Source: Marisa cornuarietis (taxonomy: Eukaryota; Mollusca; Gastropoda; Architaenioglossa; Ampullariidae). Taken from it: a stretch of DNA of 64,000 nt. This document shows positions 57,585 to 64,000 of this stretch, piece by piece. Positions within the stretch are counted from its first letter, which is position 1. Each line of letters opens with the position of its first letter. A program made the translations under genes and the position numbers. Where the stretch lies: the NCBI GenBank assembly GCA_004794655.1, contig SMMW01000640.1:476123-540122 (forward strand), read 5' to 3'. The notes under the pieces are model-generated. The model saw nothing but the letters and a program-made list of their open reading frames with translations, was not told where the DNA came from and made no database searches.

Positions 57585-58423
57585 AGCGTTGGAAAAGTTG
57601 TGGAAGGTTTGGAAAATTCCAACACCGCGGTCTATACGGTGCGGATGAACTACGGAAAAGATGATGACCGCGACAGGATGACAATGGAGGTCAGCCAGCT
57701 GGTATCCGTTTGCTACCCTGACCTGCAGACTTGCCAGCGACGCACAAGGACTGAGCTTCCGGGGACAAAGGTCACTCCCACACCCCAGGGTCAAGGGTCA
57801 CCAAGGGGCGCCAGGCGGACCTCGTTGGCGCAGATTATAGTCTCTCCTGACGACAAGAGGGCCTTTTGTATCACATTCCTGCTTCTTTACATCTTATTCT
57901 GTCATAAGTGGGAGTCACTTGGATTTCCGACCATAGGCACAGCGACCAATAATCGTGCATTTCTTACTCTACACAGTTTTGTACAGATAACATTTAAGGT
58001 TAGGATAGACATCGGGTAAGGACTTGACACCTACAGCAACTCAAGAATCAATCGTTTACGGCCAAGAGAACAATCCATGTCTGCACTTTCACTAAGAAGA
58101 AAGACTCACTGTGTTACAAAACAAGTGCAAAGTCCATGGCTACATGGCAGGGAGTAAAACAAATCACAAGCGGAAGAGCTCTCTGTTTGAGAACAACGGT
58201 CTTGCAGCCTTGAGTAGCCTGGTCCGTCTTCTGTCAGTGCTCAGCCTAACAGTTTATAAAGACAATATACAAACTGTATTAAAACACAATATAGAAACAC
58301 AGCATATTAACAGTACGTAAGTATAAAATATTAGCATCATATACACAACGCAATGTGTGTGGAAGTAGGAAAGAAACATAAGGGTATATATACTTATAGG
58401 GGATATGTACATATAAAGGAGAG

Positions 58424-58503
<80 letters not shown>

Positions 58504-59159
58504 ATAAACAGTAAACAAGTAGAGGCACGCCGAATCCCCTATGATTGATGTCGATTACGAGAGATGTGCCTCATGCTCCCGTCAGCTGGTGAAGTAAACT
58601 CGACCCTCACTTTTATCTTAAAGGAGAAGAGAGACAAACAGCGAGGGTTCTTGTGCAAGACTCTCTTGCTCCCCACCCGCTCCTCCCACGAACATCAAAG
58701 CCAAGAAAGTGGTGATTTTGTGTCTTTGTTATGCCTTATTTCACTTTCCGAGAAAATTTTTTTAGTTTTAGCGACACTTAGATAAAACCTTACTGCTTTA
58801 ATTTGTTTCTATTTTATTTCACGTAAATTTCTGCTGAAGTAAATGTCGCGCTCTCAATATAATGTGTGAGAGATTCACTTCCACATTCAGCTGCCACGAA
58901 AGTCACGAAAATTTATCATATACGTCTGTAAATATGACACCATGTAGGTGTCGGGCGATTATTATATATATATTTGCCACGTTAGAAACATTATGACGTT
59001 TTTATACCATCTCAGCGATGGAGGCTTCCGTTACTTTCTTTTTCTGTCTGCTTCTTTTCTTGTTCATATTTTCTAGAAAATGAAGTCCGAACTAGATAGC
59101 ATTATGTTTGAACTATAGATATATAAAACTGCGCGAGAGGGTGGGGATGTGCCCCTTGG
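57585..59159. other. Non-coding stretch with one longer open frame
   Basis: The plus frame 57564-58019 starts inside the minisatellite and runs 151 codons without recognisable motifs. Its first half (VEGLENSNTAVYTVRMNYGK, then DDDRDRMTMEV) is protein-like in composition, the second half is not. A compound (AT)n(GT)n tract lies at 58421-58500. Nothing else is recognised. Confidence 0.4.
58421..58500. repeat. (AT)n(GT)n compound microsatellite
   Basis: A short AT run at about 58424-58436, then about 64 bp of pure GT. Confidence 0.96.
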
Positions 59160-59430
59160 CAAAAGCGATCCAACTGTTGCGCTGGCGATGGTGAGGTCAC
59201 GTGTGCCGCATGCCTCCAGACTCAATCCCCAGAACAGCCCTGTGATGGACACAACAGGGAAAAACGAACAGAGCGAGGCCCAGAGAGACGTGGAGGCGAT
59301 CCATCGAAAAAGACCTCAAGAACAGAGGTCTGTCACTGGAGACAGCCCCCAGAACAAGCAGCAGACAACCAGATAGAGGTCCCTTGCTGTCGCCTCACGA
59401 GCCAGACGACACAAGGAGGACTGATGATGA
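59160..59430 (+). mobile_element. LINE C-terminal tail fragment
   Basis: With frame changes, plus-strand translation gives LRWRW.GHVCRMPPDS, then GKTNRARPRETWRRSIEKDL and KNRGLSLETAPR, ending near RRTDDD. This is the conserved tail after RT in a common animal LINE group (GHV.R.P, then GRPRETWRR). Only the extreme 3' coding end is present. Confidence 0.72.
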
Positions 59431-59524
59431 TAGATATTTAATTATCACTATTGCTTCGTCAATATTTCAACCTTTCTCCGTAATTTTTCAATGATTGCAG
59501 TACCACTTAGTTTGACATTCATGA

Positions 59525-59690
59525 AGACATTGTAACAAATGATTACAGCGCCTTGCAAGACATTGTAACAAATGATTACAGCGCCTTGTAAGACATTGTA
59601 ACAAATGATTACAGCGCCTTGCAAGACATTGTAACAAATGATTACAGCGCCTTGTAAGTCATTGTAACAACTAATAACAGCCTTGCAAGA
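59525..59690 (+). repeat. Five-copy 33-bp minisatellite
   Basis: The unit GACATTGTAACAAATGATTA then CAGCGCCTTGCAA is repeated about five times, the last copies degraded. The minus strand reads the open period LQGAVIICYNV, a by-product of the 33-bp unit. Confidence 0.93.
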
Positions 59691-59734
59691 CATTTAACAA
59701 CTAAACACCCATGTCTTTGATGTTCGTAAGTCAG

Positions 59735-59960
59735 TTCTTTCTCTGACCACCGCGGTGTTGGCCACCCTCCAAGGTGCCTTGAAGGATAGTCTTCGACAAG
59801 GTGTCGTGCCGGGTCACGTGACCAAAGAAGACCAGCTTACGTCCTTTGACTGTTGATAGTAGAGGTTCCTGGTGTCCTACAGCATGACTAGCCAGTATAG
59901 AGTTTGTGTAACAGTGAGTGTGGGGTTGGTTTCCCAGCAAACTATCAGGCCTTAACACTC
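59735..59960 (-). mobile_element. LINE C-terminal fragment (minus strand)
   Basis: The minus frame reads VKGRKLVFFGHVTRHDTLSK, then TILQGTLEGGQHRGGQRKN, the conserved GHVTRHD...LQGTLEGG tail found at the C-terminus of a widespread LINE RT. Upstream residues (NSILASHAVGHQEPLLSTVK) belong to the same decayed tail. Confidence 0.75.
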
Positions 59961-60809
59961 AGTAAAATATTTAGTCACTAAAAAAAACCACCGTTACTGT
60001 TCAACTGGGAAGTTGTTTACAAAAATACACATTAGTCTACTCAGTCTCAATCACGTGTGTCAACATGCTGGCTATTTCAAATTTCATTTCAGCCAGAAAC
60101 TGGGAAAACATAGTTTTGACCTCTGGCTGTTTATTATCTGTATGGGTTTTTTGACAAGACAGATATGTAAGCACTTCAGTTGTTGAACAAATATCACCGT
60201 CATTTCACTTCAGTTGATGTCAACATGTAATAATATTTACTAACATAGCATTTAAGTAACAAAATAACGATACTAGATTTTATTCAAGAATCTGTTTGAA
60301 ATATCAGCATGGGTACAGTTCCCCACCTGTGTAGTCATCGTCATAAAGAGTACCAGGGTACAAAGGGTAAAAATGTGTCGAACTGCCTGCTACATGAGAC
60401 TCTCAGTTCCGAATCTCTTAAGCGAAAATCAAACTTCAAACTTAACTGAATTCTAGGTTTCTGTAGCATTTTCGAACACTCGCTAGTTTCGGCAAAACAC
60501 AGATGAATGGACGTCCAAGTGTGAGGAATGAATGGTCGCACTTAGACGTCAGCTGTGGACAGACCCTCAGCTAGCACTGGACAACCCAGTCACGTGGGCG
60601 GCATACGTGATGCTGCTGCTGCTGCTGCTGATCATGATGATAATACTTAAACACACCATTTTCTTTCTGCACCAGACGTCTACAAAGAAAAAGGTGCGTG
60701 TAAATATTGTCAGCAGTTTCAGCGTTTGATGGACGACGTGTGCCGCCCACGCAAAAAAGACCTGTGATCTACGTGCATTGCGGGGTGGTGGGTGGCGTTG
60801 GACTAACAC
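59961..60809. other. Non-coding stretch
   Basis: AT-rich DNA with a short (CTG)n run at 60612-60629. No gene or element is recognised. Confidence 0.5.
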
Positions 60810-61140
60810 ATTTGGCACTCACACAGTGACTGACACATTTGGCACTCACCCAGTGACTGACACAAACGGCACTCACCCAGGGACTGACACACACGGCACT
60901 CACACAGGGACTGACACACACGGCACTCACCCAGTGACTGACACACACGGCACTCACCCAGGGACTGACACACACGGCACTCACACAGTGACTGACACAT
61001 TTGGCACTCACCCAGTGACTGACACACACGGCACTCACACAGGGACTGACACACACGACACTCACACAGGGACTGACACACACGACACTCACCCAGTGAC
61101 TGACACACACGGCAATCACCCAGTGACACACACGGCACTC
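60810..61140 (+). repeat. 24-bp minisatellite, about 13-14 copies
   Basis: The unit GGCACTCACCCAGTGACTGA then CACA is repeated with CACACAGGGACTG and TTTGGCACT variants. Because the period is a multiple of three, Thr/His-rich (plus) and Cys/Val-rich (minus) frames stay open without being genes. Confidence 0.95.
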
Positions 61141-61754
61141 GCCAGTGCCAAGACTTGAGAGGTGACACAGATGGGACGCCATGATAAGGTGGTTTATTGT
61201 AATGCTAATATAATCCGTATTCACCGGCGTTGGTGGATGCATAAGGTTATTCGTTTGTTCGTTCTTGTTCTCGATCTTGGTAGTCATATCTAACCCGCTG
61301 TTACCGATTCAGTAGATAGGTATGACACACAGACTGAGAGGTCATTAGGCTAGTATATTTATATCCCTATAGTCTGTACCTGGAGTCAAAGTCGTTAAGC
61401 TGACAGATGAACAAATAAGAATTGTGTACATTATGTCAGTTTCTGAATACGGTACAGTTGAGAAAACTCATGTATTGTGTAGATTATGTCAGTTATATAT
61501 CAAATCTGTCGTGTACACTGTCTGTGTCTCTAGAGTCTACACCCACAGGCGGAATGTGAATATATCATGAGATTAAAGACTCGACTGACCACAAACCCCT
61601 GACCATCAACAAGTCTGTCTTCCTGGCCTGTCCTACAGCGACCAACGTGAGGCCGCAAACAAGCCGACGCACAATTTGAAAATAGAAAGAATTAACTCAT
61701 TGAAATCAAAGCTCCACTTGTTTTCCATCGAGTTAGGGTCAAAGGACAAGTTCC
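61141..61754. other. Non-coding stretch
   Basis: Mixed sequence with a loosely repeated GTGTAGATTATGTCAGT phrase near 61425-61500. No gene is recognised. Confidence 0.5.
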
Positions 61755-62083
61755 TTGTTTGTCATATCTCTGCTCCATCTCTACACCAAGTCTGTCGACA
61801 ATTGTTTGTCATATCTCTGCTCCATCTCTACACCAAGTCTGTCGACAATTGTTTGTCATATCTCTGCTCCATCTCTACACCAAGTCTGTCGACAATTGTT
61901 TGTCATATCTCTGCTCCATCTCTACACCAAGTCTGTCGACAATTGTTTGTCATATCTCTGCTCCATCTCTACACCAAGTCTGTCAACAATTGTTTGTCAT
62001 ATCTCTGCTCCATCTCTACACCAAGTCTGTCAACAATTGTTTGTCATATCTCTGCTCCATCTCTACACCAAGTCTGTCGACAA
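61755..62083 (+). repeat. Seven-copy 47-bp minisatellite
   Basis: The unit TTGTTTGTCATATCTCTGCT ... CAAGTCTGTCGACAA recurs every 47 bp from 61755. Copies differ only by GTCGAC or GTCAAC at one site. As 47 is not a multiple of three, all three plus frames pass through it open. Confidence 0.97.
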
Positions 62084-62309
62084 TCGTTGAGGCAGACGTG
62101 AGCTGCGTTCAGCTGTCGGGCGACGAAATGGCCGGCGATGACTGGCGCCCGTCAGGCTGCAAGTTGGGTCAAAGGAATTTGTTAGACCCACCTCTTGCAC
62201 CTTGTCTGTTCCTTGAAGACAGTAGATGGTCATTGTTCTTAATACAATGCCTGTGTTTTAGGTATTATCAGTTTGTTGTTTGTTTGATTCAGGCTTCCCA
62301 AGCCTAAAA

Positions 62310-62725
62310 TGAACCCCAAAGAAGTATTAACATTTATTATCCAACATAAACTATTTGATATTGTGCAAAATGTTGTAGTGTCTCTCAGAATTTATTGACC
62401 CTTCCAATTTCTGTTGCCAGTGCAGAACAAGAGTTTCTCAAAATTAAAATTAATTAAAATTATATGAGATCAACAATGAGAGAGTGACTGGGGTGGCCAC
62501 CTTATCTGTTGAGCATGACATGGCAAATGCACTCAATCTGAAGTAACTGACAACTCGTTTTGCACAGCATACAAACCCCAGAAAAGTGAGGTTTTAAACA
62601 TCAATTTCATGACCAGGACTGAATAAATTGCAAAATAAATGATATAACATAGTTCACTTTTTGTGAGGTAGGGGGCGCAGAATTTTTCTTTCGCCTAGCG
62701 CAACACAGCCTAGCGCCGGCCCTGT
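62310..62725 (+). mobile_element. hAT transposon remnant, 3' end with hATC dimerisation domain
   Basis: With several stops, the plus strand reads NPKEVLTFIIQHKLFDIVQN, then SLRIY.TLPISVASAEQEF, LKIKIN.NYMRSTM and LSVEHDMANAL-like words: the C-terminal hAT dimerisation domain (LTLPVSVASAERSFSKLK type) of zf-BED transposases. It ends GCGCAACACAGCCTAGCGCC then GGCCCTG, the usual terminal repeat (CAGGGCCGGCGCTAG on the other strand). The 5' end and catalytic core are absent. Confidence 0.72.
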
Positions 62726-62754
62726 CTGGTCATTGTATATAAACATGTATTCTG

Positions 62755-62809
62755 TGTGTAGTCATCTGTATATGTGTGTGTACTGTCTGTAACTAGTTGT
62801 AGACACGTA

Positions 62810-62854
<45 letters not shown>

Positions 62855-63093
62855 TGAGTGAACTGTCTGTAACTAGTTGTAGACACGTAGTGTATATGTG
62901 TGTGTACTGTCTGTAACTAGTTGTAGAAACGTAGTGTATATGTGTGTGTGTGTGTGTATACTGTCTGTAACTAGTTGTAGAAACGTAGTGTATATGTGTG
63001 TGTGTGTATACTGTCTGTAACTAGTTGTAGAAACGTAGTGTATATGTGTCTGTGTGTGTGTGTATACTGTCTGTAACTAGTTGTAGAAACGTA

Positions 63094-63134
<41 letters not shown>

Positions 63135-63169
63135 TGTGTGAACTGTCTGTAACTAGTTGTAGACACGTA

Positions 63170-63208
<39 letters not shown>

Positions 63209-63366
63209 TGAGTGAACTGTCTGTAACTAGTTGTAGACACGTAGTGTATATGTGTGTGTGTGTGTGTGTCTGCGTGTGTGTGTGTGTACTGTCTGTAACT
63301 AGTGGAGACACGTAGTGTATATGTGTGTGTGTGTGTGTTCTGTCTGTAACTAGCTGTAGACACGTA

Positions 63367-63407
<41 letters not shown>

Positions 63408-63495
63408 GTCTGTAACTAGCTGTAGACACGTACTGTATATATATATATATATGTGTGTGTGTGTACTGTCTGTAACTAGCTGTAGACACGTACTG

Positions 63496-63528
<33 letters not shown>

Positions 63529-63619
63529 AATGTCTGTAACTAGCTGTAGACACGTAGTGTATATGTGTGTGTGTGTGTGTGTACTGTCTGTAACTAGTTG
63601 TAGACACGTAGTGTATATA

Positions 63620-63655
<36 letters not shown>

Positions 63656-63680
63656 GTCTGTAACTAGTTGTAGACACGAA

Positions 63681-63723
<43 letters not shown>

Positions 63724-63808
63724 GTCTGTAACTAGTTGTAGACACGTAGTGTATATATTTGTGTGTGTGTGTGTGTGTGTAATGTCTGTAACTAGTTGTA
63801 GACACGAA

Positions 63809-63857
<49 letters not shown>

Positions 63858-63882
63858 GTCTGTAACTAGCTGTAGACTCGTA

Positions 63883-63925
<43 letters not shown>

Positions 63926-63950
63926 GTCTGTAACTAGCTGTAGACACGTA

Positions 63951-63999
<49 letters not shown>

Positions 64000-64000
64000 G
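62755..64000 (+). repeat. Composite minisatellite/microsatellite array, running off the window
   Basis: A core of about 36 bp (CTGTCTGTAACTAGTTGTAG then ACACGTAGTGTATATG) alternates with (TG)n runs of very different length, some 20 times, with no end seen by 64000. Core variants (AGTTG or AGCTG; ACACGTAG, ACACGAAG or ACACGTAC) define subfamilies. Frames made of Thr/His repeats on minus are by-products. Confidence 0.95.

Noticed and set aside
57564..58019. 151-codon plus frame after the 26-bp array
   Set aside because: It starts inside the minisatellite, and the second half has no protein-like pattern. Kept only as a description; transcripts would be needed to call a gene.
62755..64000. Regular core repeats separated by spacers, CRISPR-like at first sight
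   Set aside because: The spacers are all (TG)n runs rather than unique sequence.

Overview
This is eukaryotic nuclear DNA. Coding information is split into short exons with GT-AG introns, intergenic DNA is AT-rich and full of microsatellites and minisatellites, and several transposon classes are present. The mix (a perlustrin-like IGF-binding domain protein, two conserved housekeeping genes with many short exons, CR1/L2-like LINEs ending in (ATT)n, hAT, MULE and pogo-like elements) fits a lophotrochozoan animal, most likely a gastropod mollusc. That assignment is inference.

Layout. 1-9.9 kb: simple repeats plus the first coding exon of a secreted IGFBP-domain protein (minus, 4810-5164). 9.9-19.5 kb: a complete 11-exon CDK7 gene (minus, 342 aa), whose introns hold LINE pieces, a pogo/Tigger-type non-autonomous element and a MULE relic. 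19.7-22.6 kb: a 5'-truncated, frameshifted CR1/L2-like LINE lying between the divergent starts of CDK7 and a small two-exon gene of unknown function (plus, 22651-23382, 137 aa). 27.0-33.3 kb: a complete 11-exon STOML2 gene (mitochondrial stomatin-like protein 2, minus, 376 aa). 37.4-41.2 kb: the 5' five exons of a secreted protein with two von Willebrand A domains (minus, 3' end not found), with six GATAA motifs at exact 13-bp spacing just upstream.

42.5-49.4 kb: an apparently very recent LTR retrotransposon with two 1081-bp LTRs that look identical, a 5-bp target duplication ACCGG, a primer-binding site of the tRNA-Pro type, and a polyprotein whose order is Gag - protease - integrase - reverse transcriptase - RNase H. 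Integrase before reverse transcriptase is the Gmr1-type arrangement of Ty3/gypsy elements. This is the most notable system in the window. Its gag is broken by a frame change in a GA-rich tract.

49.4-64 kb: no convincing host gene. The region is dominated by tandem arrays (46-bp, 30/33-bp, 26-bp, 33-bp, 24-bp and 47-bp units, and a composite (TG)n array running off the end), with LINE and hAT fragments between them.

The genes do not form one pathway. CDK7 (CAK/TFIIH kinase) and STOML2 (mitochondrial inner membrane scaffold) are housekeeping genes; the IGFBP-domain and vWA proteins are secreted. Exon boundaries were read by eye from splice consensus, preserved reading phase and similarity to known families; no search was run.
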